From positions 1-64,000 of the forward strand of contig JBOFUP010000024.1 in assembly GCA_051652645.1 (NCBI GenBank): a stretch of 64,000 nt of DNA, given 5' to 3'. The notes beneath the pieces were generated by a model. The model did not search any database, was not told the DNA's origin, and was given only the letters and a program-made list of their open reading frames with translations. Source of the DNA: UBA7332 sp051652645. Its GTDB lineage: Bacteria; Bacteroidota; Bacteroidia; Bacteroidales; UBA7332. Of the stretch, positions 50,246-58,834 are shown piece after piece. How positions within the stretch are numbered: the stretch's first letter is position 1; every line of letters begins with the position of its first letter. Made by a program: the position numbers and the translations under genes.

Positions 50246-52543
50246 TTAAAGAGTCAGTTTTAACCCAACCACATAACTTCTTGGTGCTGTTGGACCATAA
50301 AAATACTTAGAGTCACGATCCTCTCCTTTATCTAAATCCTTTTGGAAACTATCAAATATATTCTGAACCCCAGTAGACAACTGAGCACTCAGACCTCCTT
50401 TAAGCTTAAACTCATAGCTAACCTTTAGGTTCATATCAAAAAATGGGTTTGTATACTCCATTCTATCTTGATCTATATAACCAGCAAAGTGAGGCACATA
50501 CATTCTTCCTGTATAAACACCAGAAAGGGCTATTGATGTCTGCTTCAAAGGAGTTGAAGTTAAAGTGAATGAACCGTAGCTATTTGGTGTACGAACCATG
50601 TTATTTATTGGCTCTACTTCTGGATCATCCGACCAATTGAGAGCCTCTTTGTACTGTGACTTCTGCCAAGTATAAGATAACTGAAGTTGAACCCATCGTC
50701 TATAAGCCATACCTAGATCAAAATTCACACCAGCCACTCTTGCTCCTTTGCCATTTCTCCTCTCAAGAATTAGAGTCCCATCACCATTACTACCCAACGA
50801 CTCTAAATAGAACACATTACTTAAATCAGTATAGAATCCCTCTGCTAAGAAAGTGACATCAACACTCCCCATTTTAAAATCAAAATCAGCAGAAGCACTA
50901 TAGCTAGTAGACCTCTCCTCTTTAAGATCATCGGCCAGCTGAATCACTGCTGCCTCGCCACCTACAGCTGCTACATGCAAATCCTCGTCATAAGCTTGAG
51001 GGGCTCTAAAACCCGTAGAGTAACTAGCTCGGTAACGCATCCACTCAGTTGGTGAGTAAAGTAGATTTACCCGTGGGCTGAATATCAAATGGTCAATAAG
51101 ATTATGCTTATCCAAACGTCCTCCTAGAAGTAATTTCACATATCTACCACTCCACTCATTTTGATAAAAGGCACTACCAATTCGCACATCCTGCCTTAGA
51201 TCCCTATCATAAGCTATCATTACATCATGAAGAGAGTTTGAAGAGAATTCCAGTCCATAAGTCATTGTTGCAGGTGATATGATAAATTTATCTAGGTTAT
51301 TCACACCTTGTGCACCAGCCATCCACGTTAGATCCGAACTCCTACCATATGCATTCAAATCTTGACCTGCACCATAGTAACTGTCTCTCTTTATACTCTG
51401 CATAGATCCATACACACTCACCTTGTGTTTGTATGAGTTGATAAAGATATCATAGTTCACACCTCCACTATTGATAGTATGATCTGTCTGTTCTGCAATA
51501 TCAGCCTCATGCGGACGAAGATCAAATGCATTACCACCTCTCCTAAATTCATGTGTTGTATGGTACTGAAGAGATAGTTTACTAGTCAAAGTAGGCCTAT
51601 AGAAAGCCTGAAGTCCAAGAGTATGACCATTAAGTTTGCTCATCTCCGAGTAGCCATCTCCATCACGGTCGTACTGCTCTCTATTTCTATAGGATTGAAA
51701 AAGTGTTACACCACTCCTATTATCCTTACCCACAAGAGAGGCATTAGCATTTACTGTTTCTTGAAGTGCTCCATTATCCGTTGAACGAAGTTCTGTACTC
51801 ACAGAAACAAAGTTCTTCACTGGATCTTTAGTTATTATGTTTACAACACCAGCAATGGCATTTGCTCCAAATAGAGCAGACCCTCCACCACGAAGAACCT
51901 CAACCCTTTCAATCATATTAACAGGCATTTGCTCTAGACCATAAACACCACTCAATGCACTAACTATTGGTCTTGAATCAATCAATATCTGAGTATAAGG
52001 CCCCTCAAGACCATTAATTCTCACTTGGGGAAAGCCACAATTCTGGCAATTATTCTCAACCCTCACTCCAGATTTATAACTTAAAGATTGAGAAAGGTCA
52101 CATGCACCAACAGCTTCAAACTGTTTTGCTGAAATAACGTTAACAACAGTCGGAGCCATCTTTCTACTTATTTCGTTTCGATTGGCTGAAACAACAACCT
52201 CATCAACACTTAGCACGTCCTCCTCGAGTTTTAGTATGATTGGCTGCTTTGAAGCTTCAGCAGAGAGAGTATGACGAAGTGTTTTATATCCGAGACTCTT
52301 TACAGAAACAACCATTGGATCAGTGGTATTAATCTCCAATACAAATGAACCATCCTCATCAGTTGTAGTACCCACGGAGCTATTCTCTACAAATATATTC
52401 ACATAAGGCATTGGCTCATTGCTCTCCTTATCTACTACTCTACCATTAACCAATTGAACATTTGTTCTCGCATTTTGATTTGCAAATACCGACACTGGGA
52501 GCAATAATATTGCACCCATAATAAAATATAGTATAGATCTCAT
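50246..52543 (-). CDS. TonB-dependent receptor with CxxC plug motif (putative metal uptake)
   Basis: A 765-residue receptor: signal peptide (about 1-22), CarboxypepD_reg-like domain (about 30-110), plug (about 120-240) and barrel ending VVGLKLTL. The plug contains ENNCQNCGFPQVRINGLEG with a CxxC pair (Cys 166, Cys 169), followed by QILIDSRPIVSALSG and IERVEVLRGGGSALFGANAI. This CxxC variant recurs in a Bacteroidota receptor group often next to small His-rich proteins, and such a gene lies 113 bases upstream here. Transport of a transition metal or metal complex is inferred; the ion is unknown. Confidence 0.85.
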   Translation of the reverse strand: MRSILYFIMGAILLLPVSVFANQNARTNVQLVNGRVVDKESNEPMPYVNIFVENSSVGTTTDEDGSFVLEINTTDPMVVSVKSLGYKTLRHTLSAEASKQPIILKLEEDVLSVDEVVVSANRNEISRKMAPTVVNVISAKQFEAVGACDLSQSLSYKSGVRVENNCQNCGFPQVRINGLEGPYTQILIDSRPIVSALSGVYGLEQMPVNMIERVEVLRGGGSALFGANAIAGVVNIITKDPVKNFVSVSTELRSTDNGALQETVNANASLVGKDNRSGVTLFQSYRNREQYDRDGDGYSEMSKLNGHTLGLQAFYRPTLTSKLSLQYHTTHEFRRGGNAFDLRPHEADIAEQTDHTINSGGVNYDIFINSYKHKVSVYGSMQSIKRDSYYGAGQDLNAYGRSSDLTWMAGAQGVNNLDKFIISPATMTYGLEFSSNSLHDVMIAYDRDLRQDVRIGSAFYQNEWSGRYVKLLLGGRLDKHNLIDHLIFSPRVNLLYSPTEWMRYRASYSTGFRAPQAYDEDLHVAAVGGEAAVIQLADDLKEERSTSYSASADFDFKMGSVDVTFLAEGFYTDLSNVFYLESLGSNGDGTLILERRNGKGARVAGVNFDLGMAYRRWVQLQLSYTWQKSQYKEALNWSDDPEVEPINNMVRTPNSYGSFTLTSTPLKQTSIALSGVYTGRMYVPHFAGYIDQDRMEYTNPFFDMNLKVSYEFKLKGGLSAQLSTGVQNIFDSFQKDLDKGEDRDSKYFYGPTAPRSYVVGLKLTL

Positions 52544-52656
52544 CTATTTTTGATTCTTATTATATGAAAAACCTGCTCTATGGTAATAACCAAAGAGATG
52601 TAACAACTAGAGGTTAACCCTATATTATAGAGATAACCTAAGAAAATATTAAAGAA

Positions 52657-52983
52657 TCAACAATATGGTGGAGCTCTAAGGCTGGGATAATCTGCTGAGA
52701 CATGAACGTACAGCAGAACAGTAGGCCTATTTATCAACGAGGATATATGTTGAAAAGCCTCTTTTATTGCTTGCGTTGAGCCAGGATCAGTGGAAATAAA
52801 ACAGGATAACTGCTGAATAAGCTCAATTGAACTTTGAGTGTGAGTATGTGTAGTCTCACTTTTATAAGGGTGGGAGTGGAGAACTAGGGCACCATTAATG
52901 ATATGAGTATGCATAAAGCAATTTATGCACACCATATACAGCGCCAACACCACAAGTAGTAGAGTCGACCTTACTATCTTCAT
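52657..52983 (-). CDS. Small His-rich secreted protein next to TonB receptor
   Basis: About 108 residues from the ATG at 52983 (a longer frame begins with GTG at 52998). After a hydrophobic signal or anchor (about 3-22) comes a His-rich stretch, HTHIINGALVLHSHPYK and THTHTQ, with seven histidines and paired His-x-His steps suited to metal binding, and a C-terminus SLRAPPYC. I recognise the pattern, not a named family. Position directly upstream of the CxxC TonB receptor suggests a periplasmic metal chaperone or sensor. Confidence 0.65.
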   Translation of the reverse strand: MKIVRSTLLLVVLALYMVCINCFMHTHIINGALVLHSHPYKSETTHTHTQSSIELIQQLSCFISTDPGSTQAIKEAFQHISSLINRPTVLLYVHVSADYPSLRAPPYC

Positions 52984-53134
52984 AGAGTCACTTCTCACAC
53001 CAATCTTATCATATATTTATTCTACAAATGTACTATTTTATAGAAAGGATCTAGATAAGCAAGTGCAAAATAACACTTTCTACTGTAATCTTATGTTAAA
53101 TCAATGTTGTACGACATATTTATATTGTTGTTTA

Positions 53135-53166
53135 TTTGGAAAATTGTTCGGGGGAGAGTATCTTTG
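53135..53166 (+). promoter_or_regulatory. Consensus promoter of a candidate small RNA
   Basis: TTTG (53135-53138), exactly 20 bases, then TATCTTTG (53159-53166): a full match to the Bacteroidota promoter consensus. Transcription should start near 53172. No open frame follows within the next 160 bases. Confidence 0.7.
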
Positions 53167-53171
53167 TATCG

Positions 53172-53245
53172 GTTTTTTCATAGTATTAGATTTTAAGGTT
53201 AATAAAGATTGAGGCTGGTTGTCGTGAGACAACCTTTTCTTTTTT
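53172..53245 (+). ncRNA. Candidate small RNA or orphan leader (about 74 nt, or about 108 nt with second hairpin)
   Basis: Downstream of the consensus promoter lies a stretch without coding potential that ends in a perfect 7-bp hairpin (53217-53223 with 53228-53234, loop gtga) followed by a T-rich run, and a second hairpin with T-run to 53280. The next gene has its own -7 box after these hairpins, so the transcript looks self-contained. I recognise no known RNA family. Start inferred from promoter spacing. Confidence 0.5.
53217..53245 (+). terminator. First intrinsic terminator of the candidate RNA
   Basis: ggttgtc (53217-53223) pairs with gacaacc (53228-53234) around gtga, followed by ttttctttttt: a compact intrinsic terminator on the plus strand. 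Confidence 0.75.
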
Positions 53246-53252
53246 AAGTACG

Positions 53253-53280
53253 CCCTAGCAATATATGCTGGGGTTTTCTT
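53253..53280 (+). terminator. Second intrinsic terminator of the candidate RNA
   Basis: ccctagca (53253-53260) pairs with tgctgggg (53266-53273), with one wobble, around a 5-base loop, and is followed by a T-rich tract. It lies only 19 bases after the first terminator-like hairpin's arm end. Confidence 0.7.
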
Positions 53281-53300
53281 TTTTATATCAAGAAATATCC

Positions 53301-53308
53301 TACTTTTG
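53301..53308 (+). promoter_or_regulatory. -7 promoter box for the flippase-like gene
   Basis: TACTTTTG followed by CT matches TAnnTTTG. Transcription would begin near 53314, which places the TTG at 53306 upstream of the RNA start and supports the GTG at 53336 as the true start codon. Confidence 0.5.
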
Positions 53309-53335
53309 CTTCTGTTGAATAATAAATACAAACTT

Positions 53336-54337
53336 GTGAAGAAAAAGATAGTTGATATACTAAAGATAGTTATACCACTTCTTCTTGGGTGTATTATCTT
53401 CTGGTTAGTATACAGAGATATAGATATAAATCAGTTGAGAGAAGCACTAAGAGGAGGGACATCATACATATTAATTGGTGCATCAATCATAGTCGCGCTA
53501 TTAAGTCATATAGCAAGAGCTATACGTTGGCAGATATTACTCAAGCCATTAGGAAGCAAAATATCTATCCTAGAGCTAACAAATACCATATTTGTAAATT
53601 ATGGAGTAAATATACTTCTACCAAGAATTGGCGAATTTACAAGATGTGGCATGGTTGCTAAAAGAGATAATATAAGTTTTACACAAGTAATTGGCACCTT
53701 AGTTTCTGAGCGAATGACAGACGTCGCTACTGTTTGCTTGATAATTCTACTTGCATTTGCTCTACAGATGTCAATCTTTATAGACTTCTTCACCACCCAT
53801 CCAACAATAATCCCAAAGATACTAGATACAATATCATCACCTTGGTTCTACTTCATCATCATTGGATCAATTCTTTCAATATATGGAGTTATAAAGAATT
53901 TCAGCCACATTCACCTAGTTCGTAAAACAAAGAGGGCTATCCGCAATATATGGGAAGGATTCTATTCCATATCGCGAATCCCATCTTTTGGGTGGTATGC
54001 TTTTTGGTCAATTACTATTTGGGCACTATACTTCATCCAGCTTCACTTTATGGTGATAGCATTTGAGATAACATCACAACTTCCAATAGTAGTGACATTC
54101 GTCGTATTTGCAATGACCTGCATCGCGGGTATTGTTCCAGTTCAGGGTGGTATTGGAGCGTGGCACTTCGCCACAATAACTACACTTGTATACTACGGTA
54201 TAGGCACCGTCGAGGCAGGTGCTTTCGCCCTTGTGGCCCATGCTATAAACACAGCTTTATTTGCTATCTTCGGAGCATATGGTTTCTTTGCTGAAAGTCG
54301 CAAAGTGTCAATCAAAAGCGTAAAAAAACATCTTTAA
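53336..54337 (+). CDS. UPF0104/lysylphosphatidylglycerol synthase-like (flippase-like) membrane protein
   Basis: A 333-residue protein from a GTG at 53336 (MKKKIVDILKIVIPLLLG). The longer frame to 53306 starts with TTG inside the -7 promoter box and is unlikely. It has about eight membrane helices and family motifs HIARAIRWQILLKPLG, LTNTIFVNYGVNILLPRIGE and GIVPVQGGIGAWHFA of the LPG_synthase_TM/UPF0104 group, related to the flippase half of MprF. No aminoacyl-transferase domain is present, so it may move a lipid or glycan precursor. pepD follows after 11 bases. Confidence 0.85.
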   Translation: MKKKIVDILKIVIPLLLGCIIFWLVYRDIDINQLREALRGGTSYILIGASIIVALLSHIARAIRWQILLKPLGSKISILELTNTIFVNYGVNILLPRIGEFTRCGMVAKRDNISFTQVIGTLVSERMTDVATVCLIILLAFALQMSIFIDFFTTHPTIIPKILDTISSPWFYFIIIGSILSIYGVIKNFSHIHLVRKTKRAIRNIWEGFYSISRIPSFGWYAFWSITIWALYFIQLHFMVIAFEITSQLPIVVTFVVFAMTCIAGIVPVQGGIGAWHFATITTLVYYGIGTVEAGAFALVAHAINTALFAIFGAYGFFAESRKVSIKSVKKHL

Positions 54338-54348
54338 AAATATAAGAT

Positions 54349-55803
54349 ATGAACAGTATTAAATCACTAGCACCACAACTATTGTGGAAAAACTTCTATG
54401 AAATCTCACAGATACCTCACCCATCTGGACATTGTGAGGCAATAAGAGAACACCTTGTTAACTTCGGCAAGAACCTATCTCTAGAGACATTAGTTGACGA
54501 AGCTGGAAACGTGCTAATTCGCAAACCAGCAACAAAAGGCCTAGAGTCTCTTCCTATAGCTGTACTTCAGGCACACATGGATATGGTTCCTCAAAAAAAT
54601 AGCAACGTTGATCACAAGTTTGAAAGCGATCCTCTTAAACTGATCATCGATGGCGAGTGGGTAACAGCACAAGACACAACACTTGGAGCTGACAATGGTA
54701 TAGGCCTTGCAGCTTGTATGGCTATACTTGAGTCTACCTCTATACCTCATGGAGCTATAGAGGTACTAGTTACGGTTGATGAAGAGACTGGTATGTTTGG
54801 TGCTTTCGGTCTTAAAGAGGGCTTCGTAAAAGGTAAAATACTTATCAACACGGACTCAGAGGATGAAGGAGAGCTATTTGTTGGATGTGCTGGTGGAGTA
54901 GACGTATCTGCATCACTAAAATATCGTGACGAAGAGGAAGTTCCTGCAGGAGACGTAGCTGTAAAAATATCTATAACAGGTCTTAAAGGTGGACACTCAG
55001 GATGCGACATTCACCTTGGAAGAGGTAATGCAAATAAGATCCTTTTCAACTTCCTAAAAACTGCTGTCTCAGAATTTGAAGCTCGCCTAGCATGGGTCAA
55101 GGGTGGATCTCTTCGCAACGCAATTCCTCGCGAGGCATTTGCGATAATAACTCTTCCTGAAGAGACTCTATCAGAGATTATGGAATATGTAGAGGAGTAC
55201 TTCGAGGAACTTACAGCAAATTACGAAGGCATAGAGCCAAACATCAAGTTTGAAGCTGTTGAGTGTGACCTTCCAAAAAGTGTTATCCCTGAGGAGATAC
55301 AAGACAACCTTATCAACGCTGTATGTGCAGTAAGAAATGGTGTAGGTAGAATGATCTCTCATATGCCTGACGTCGTAGAGACATCTTCAAACATGGCCAT
55401 CATCAATGCCGAGAATGGTGAAATTGGTGTTAAGTTCCTTGTTCGCAGCTCTAACGAGTCAATGAAAATGGAGCTTGCTTCAAGCATCGAAAGCACGTTC
55501 AACCTAGCTGGATTCAGCATCGAACTTTCTGGTTCATACCCAGGATGGCAGCCAAACCCTTCATCTAAGATATTAGAAACGATGAAGAATGTACACATAG
55601 AATTATATGGCAAAGAGCCTAAAATAAATGTTATACATGCTGGGCTTGAATGCGGTATTATTGGTGCTGCATGCCCAGGGATGGATATGATATCTTTCGG
55701 ACCGACACTTCGCTTCCCTCACTCACCTGATGAGAAGGTTAACATAGCAAGTGTAGCTCGATTCTGGGACTATCTTCTAGCAACATTAAAAGCGCTTAAC
55801 TAA
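54349..55803 (+). CDS. pepD: Aminoacyl-histidine dipeptidase PepD (M20 family)
   Basis: A 484-residue cytosolic M20-family dipeptidase. Zinc ligands and catalytic residues are visible: VLQAHMDMVPQ (His, Asp), TLGADNGIGLAACMA (bridging Asp), VTVDEETGMFGA (catalytic Glu pair), INTDSEDEGE, and the late His in MISFGPTLRFPHSPDEKVN. The dimer domain covers about 200-385. It cleaves Xaa-His and other dipeptides, matching a cell that imports dipeptides released by outer proteases. It is transcribed with the flippase-like gene and ends at a strong hairpin. Confidence 0.93.
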   Translation: MNSIKSLAPQLLWKNFYEISQIPHPSGHCEAIREHLVNFGKNLSLETLVDEAGNVLIRKPATKGLESLPIAVLQAHMDMVPQKNSNVDHKFESDPLKLIIDGEWVTAQDTTLGADNGIGLAACMAILESTSIPHGAIEVLVTVDEETGMFGAFGLKEGFVKGKILINTDSEDEGELFVGCAGGVDVSASLKYRDEEEVPAGDVAVKISITGLKGGHSGCDIHLGRGNANKILFNFLKTAVSEFEARLAWVKGGSLRNAIPREAFAIITLPEETLSEIMEYVEEYFEELTANYEGIEPNIKFEAVECDLPKSVIPEEIQDNLINAVCAVRNGVGRMISHMPDVVETSSNMAIINAENGEIGVKFLVRSSNESMKMELASSIESTFNLAGFSIELSGSYPGWQPNPSSKILETMKNVHIELYGKEPKINVIHAGLECGIIGAACPGMDMISFGPTLRFPHSPDEKVNIASVARFWDYLLATLKALN

Positions 55804-55821
55804 TTTAAGCAATACAACTAT

Positions 55822-55866
55822 CAGATGGCTAGAGCAAGAGATCACACCTCTCGCTCTAGCCATCTG
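55822..55866 (+). terminator. Terminator after pepD
   Basis: Perfect 14-base arms (55822-55835 and 55853-55866) extend inward through one mismatch to agag/ctct. The hairpin begins 19 bases after the pepD stop. Confidence 0.8.
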
Positions 55867-55920
55867 TCGTAATTACAACAGCAATACTAAAGTTATAAAA
55901 AGCAAAAAGATAGAATCTCA

Positions 55921-55952
55921 TTTGACAATTAGGAAGAGAATCACTATCTTAG
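55921..55952 (+). promoter_or_regulatory. Promoter for the small acidic protein and SulP genes
   Basis: TTTG (55921-55924), 20 bases, then TATCTTAG (55945-55952), one mismatch from TAnnTTTG. The expected start point nearly coincides with the ATG at 55957, suggesting a leaderless mRNA or a later start codon. Confidence 0.5.
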
Positions 55953-55956
55953 AGCT

Positions 55957-56304
55957 ATGAAAGGTAAGATAAAAATAGAACTAAAGACACAATGGAGAGC
56001 ATTATGGGTAGCCATGATGGTCTGTTTTCTATTTGGTCAAGCCTGCACACTAGTTACGCAAAAAGAGTCTTGCCACGGAATCTCTGAGCCAGACCTTGTT
56101 GAATTCCCTACATCTTCAGAGGATGGGGAGAGCCCAACAGCAGAAGAGACAGAAACAAGCGAAGAGGACAACCTGGTTGTTGACCATATAATCTTCAAAC
56201 TTGGTTCAGAAAAAGCATCAAAATTTCACGACATCGAGGGAGAATACTCTCTTTCTAGCGACCTCGAACTCCACACACCCCCTCCCGAACATTTACTTTC
56301 TTGA
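55957..56304 (+). CDS. Small acidic protein with membrane or signal segment, unknown
   Basis: A 115-residue protein with one hydrophobic segment (about 13-32) ending near FGQACT, which could be a signal peptide or lipobox-like site (GQAC), followed by a very acidic Ser/Thr/Glu-rich stretch (about 45-70) and a C-terminus ELHTPPPEHLLS. I recognise no family. It precedes the SulP gene by 107 bases on the same strand. If the promoter at 55921-55952 is used, the mRNA would be almost leaderless. An alternative start is Met 20 or 21 (near 56014). Confidence 0.55.
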   Translation: MKGKIKIELKTQWRALWVAMMVCFLFGQACTLVTQKESCHGISEPDLVEFPTSSEDGESPTAEETETSEEDNLVVDHIIFKLGSEKASKFHDIEGEYSLSSDLELHTPPPEHLLS

Positions 56305-56411
56305 TAAAAAGCTGAGAGCCATAGCCATACCATTTAGGCAACCTCTCATCCCTTAAGGCGAAAATACTTCGTCTAAGGATACGTTGTACATATTAAGATA
56401 AGTAACTCACA

Positions 56412-58022
56412 ATGTCACAAAAGAACACAAATATTATTTCGGCGCTCAAATCAAATGTAGCGCCCGGTCTCGTCGTATTCCTTGTAGCCCTCCCACTATG
56501 CCTAGGCATAGCTCTAGCATCTGGTGCACCGCCTATGGCTGGTATCATATCAGGCATCATAGGAGGAATATTAGTAGGTTTCCTAAGCAATTCACCAATA
56601 AGCGTTTCAGGCCCAGCAGCTGGATTAACAGCCATCATACTAAGTGCAATAACAGAGTTAGGATCGTTCGAGATCTTTCTTTGTGCTGGAATCGTTGCAG
56701 GTATAATACAGATTATACTAGGTCTTATAAAGGCAGGAAGCATCTCAAACTACTTCCCTAGCAATGTTATCGAAGGGATGCTCGCAGGTATAGGAGTGAT
56801 AATAATATTCAAACAACTACCATATGCATTCGGCACAGCAGATGGCAACATAGCCTCTGAAGAGCTTTTCGAACACGGATACTCGTTCGCAGCAATAACT
56901 TCATACCTAAAAATGGTGGCAAAGTCCACTCATCTAGGTGCTATTGTCATAAGTTCAATTTCCGTGGCTATACTTATCCTTTGGAATAGATCAAAAAGAC
57001 TAAGCAGTATAAAACTACTTCCTGGCGCTCTTGTTATAGTAATAATAAGTATTCTTCTAAACGAACTATTCGGGAAGATGGGAAGTACCCTTTACCTTGC
57101 ACCAGAACATCGTGTTGCACTGCCAGTGATCAGCGGACTATCAGACCTAACATCACTCTTTGTAATGCCAAAACTCTCTGCACTAGCAAACCCTCAAGTA
57201 TGGATTGTTGGCGCAACAATAGCCATAGTAGCTAGTATTGAGACACTACTATGCGTTGAAGCTGCAGACAAAATGGATCCTCAAAAGAGAATAACAAACA
57301 CCAACAGAGAGCTACTCGCTCAAGGTGTAGGCAATCTTGCTAGCTCATTCCTAGGAGGACTACCTATGACATCGGTAGTTGTGCGAAGCTCAGCAAACGT
57401 AGCTGCTGGTGCTACGTCAAAGATAGCAAGCATTATACATGGACTATTCCTAGCTATAAGCGTACTTGCTATTCCATTTATCCTAAATCTTATCCCACTT
57501 GCAACGCTAGCTGCCGTACTACTACTTGTTGGATATAAGCTAGCCAACCCAGCCCATATAAAGCACTTTTGGAATAAAGGTATCTACCAATTTTTCCCCT
57601 TCATTGCAACAATGCTAGCGGTAGTATTCACAGACCTACTTATGGGAGTTGCTATCGGAATGGTCATATCTCTATCATATATCCTTTTAGGCAATATGAA
57701 ACGAGCATACCACCTCAATACAGAGGAGCTTTCGAAGTCTGACAAAATATACATGACACTATCCGAGGAGGTATCATTCCTAAACAAAGCAGCCATAAAA
57801 GAGAATCTAAAAGAGATACACGATGGTGCAGAGATTACAATTGACGCATCTAAATCTACATATATAGCTCATGATGTTCTAGAGTTAATACAAGAGTTTG
57901 CCAATTTTCAAGCCAAAGAGCGAAATATCAAACTCAAGCTTATTGGATTCAAAGCATCATACACCGTAGGCACCGAGGAGAGCGACACACACGTCAAACT
58001 GACCTACGGAACAGTCCTTTAA
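56412..58022 (+). CDS. SulP-family anion transporter with STAS domain (likely bicarbonate)
   Basis: A 536-residue SLC26/SulP transporter. The membrane domain (about 1-430, 12-14 helices) shows VAPGLVVFLVALPLCLGIAL, GLTAIILSAITELGS and GGLPMTSVVVRSSANVAAGA. A C-terminal STAS domain (about 440-536) is present. SulP proteins carry sulfate, bicarbonate or other anions. The beta-carbonic anhydrase gene 36 bases downstream makes bicarbonate uptake or CO2/HCO3- balance the best guess, as in BicA-like systems. Substrate is not determined by sequence. Confidence 0.9.
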   Translation: MSQKNTNIISALKSNVAPGLVVFLVALPLCLGIALASGAPPMAGIISGIIGGILVGFLSNSPISVSGPAAGLTAIILSAITELGSFEIFLCAGIVAGIIQIILGLIKAGSISNYFPSNVIEGMLAGIGVIIIFKQLPYAFGTADGNIASEELFEHGYSFAAITSYLKMVAKSTHLGAIVISSISVAILILWNRSKRLSSIKLLPGALVIVIISILLNELFGKMGSTLYLAPEHRVALPVISGLSDLTSLFVMPKLSALANPQVWIVGATIAIVASIETLLCVEAADKMDPQKRITNTNRELLAQGVGNLASSFLGGLPMTSVVVRSSANVAAGATSKIASIIHGLFLAISVLAIPFILNLIPLATLAAVLLLVGYKLANPAHIKHFWNKGIYQFFPFIATMLAVVFTDLLMGVAIGMVISLSYILLGNMKRAYHLNTEELSKSDKIYMTLSEEVSFLNKAAIKENLKEIHDGAEITIDASKSTYIAHDVLELIQEFANFQAKERNIKLKLIGFKASYTVGTEESDTHVKLTYGTVL

Positions 58023-58058
58023 TAGATTAAAAGTATAAACTTCAGAAAAAACAGAATT

Positions 58059-58733
58059 ATGAGACTACATACAGCAGAGACACAAGCAACAATGACACCT
58101 GAGAAAGCCCTTCAGTTTCTAAAAGAAGGAAACGGACGCTTCGTTCAGAATCTTAAGCTTCAGCGCAACCTCTTGGACCAAGCTGCACAATATAAGTACG
58201 GACAATATCCTTTCGCAATCATATTAAGTTGCATGGATAGCAGAACAAGTGCTGAACTAGTGTTCGATCAAGGGTTAGGCGATATCTTCAGCGTACGTAT
58301 TGCAGGGAATGTGCTGAATGACGACATCATCGGTAGTATGGAATATGCCTGTAAAGCTGTAGGTTCGAAGCTAATAATGGTGCTAGGACACAGCAAGTGT
58401 GGAGCTACTGCAGGAGCCTGTGCTGAAAAGAAAATAGGTAATCTAACTCAGTTGCTTAACAAAATGCAGCCATCTGTAGATGCTGTAAAGAGAGCTATGC
58501 CCACTTATGAGCCAAACTCTAAAGAGTTTGTTGATGCAGTATCAAAGCAGCATATCATTACGACAATGGATGAGATACTTGAGCGCAGCGAGATCCTTCG
58601 TGAGCTATACGACAATGGAGAGATAGGTATAGTAGGAGCTTTTCATGAGATTGGCTCTGGAGCAGTGAAGTTCCTAAAGGAAGATCTTCCATCTCTGAAA
58701 GAAGAAAGAGCAGAAGAACTTATCTTCGAATAA
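58059..58733 (+). CDS. Beta-class carbonic anhydrase
   Basis: A 224-residue beta-carbonic anhydrase with all zinc and catalytic residues: SCMDSRTSAELVFDQ (Cys 58, Asp 60, Arg 62) and VLGHSKCGATAGAC (His 111, Cys 114), plus FSVRIAGNVLN. It interconverts CO2 and bicarbonate. Encoded 36 bases after the SulP transporter, so the pair probably supplies bicarbonate for carboxylations such as those in fermentative succinate or propionate formation. It is followed by an intrinsic terminator. Confidence 0.94.
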   Translation: MRLHTAETQATMTPEKALQFLKEGNGRFVQNLKLQRNLLDQAAQYKYGQYPFAIILSCMDSRTSAELVFDQGLGDIFSVRIAGNVLNDDIIGSMEYACKAVGSKLIMVLGHSKCGATAGACAEKKIGNLTQLLNKMQPSVDAVKRAMPTYEPNSKEFVDAVSKQHIITTMDEILERSEILRELYDNGEIGIVGAFHEIGSGAVKFLKEDLPSLKEERAEELIFE

Positions 58734-58779
58734 CAGGTATATAGAGTAAGAATAAAAATCAAAAACGTACAATCACAAA

Positions 58780-58815
58780 AAAAGAGCTTAACCTCCTAGG
58801 AGATTAAGCTCTTTT
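58780..58815 (+). terminator. Terminator after carbonic anhydrase
   Basis: Twelve-base perfect arms aaaagagcttaa (58780-58791) and ttaagctctttt (58804-58815) with inner tcc/gga pairing. It is nearly symmetrical and may also serve the convergent minus-strand gene. Confidence 0.8.
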
Positions 58816-58834
58816 GATATATATCTATGATCTA

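Noticed and set aside
52925..53212. 95-codon plus-strand ORF spanning the candidate small-RNA promoter
   Set aside because: It overlaps the start of the His-rich protein gene on the other strand and the consensus promoter; composition is not protein-like.
53306..53335. TTG start at 53306 for the flippase-like protein
   Set aside because: This codon lies within the TACTTTTG promoter box, so it would be upstream of the transcript; the GTG at 53336 is preferred.
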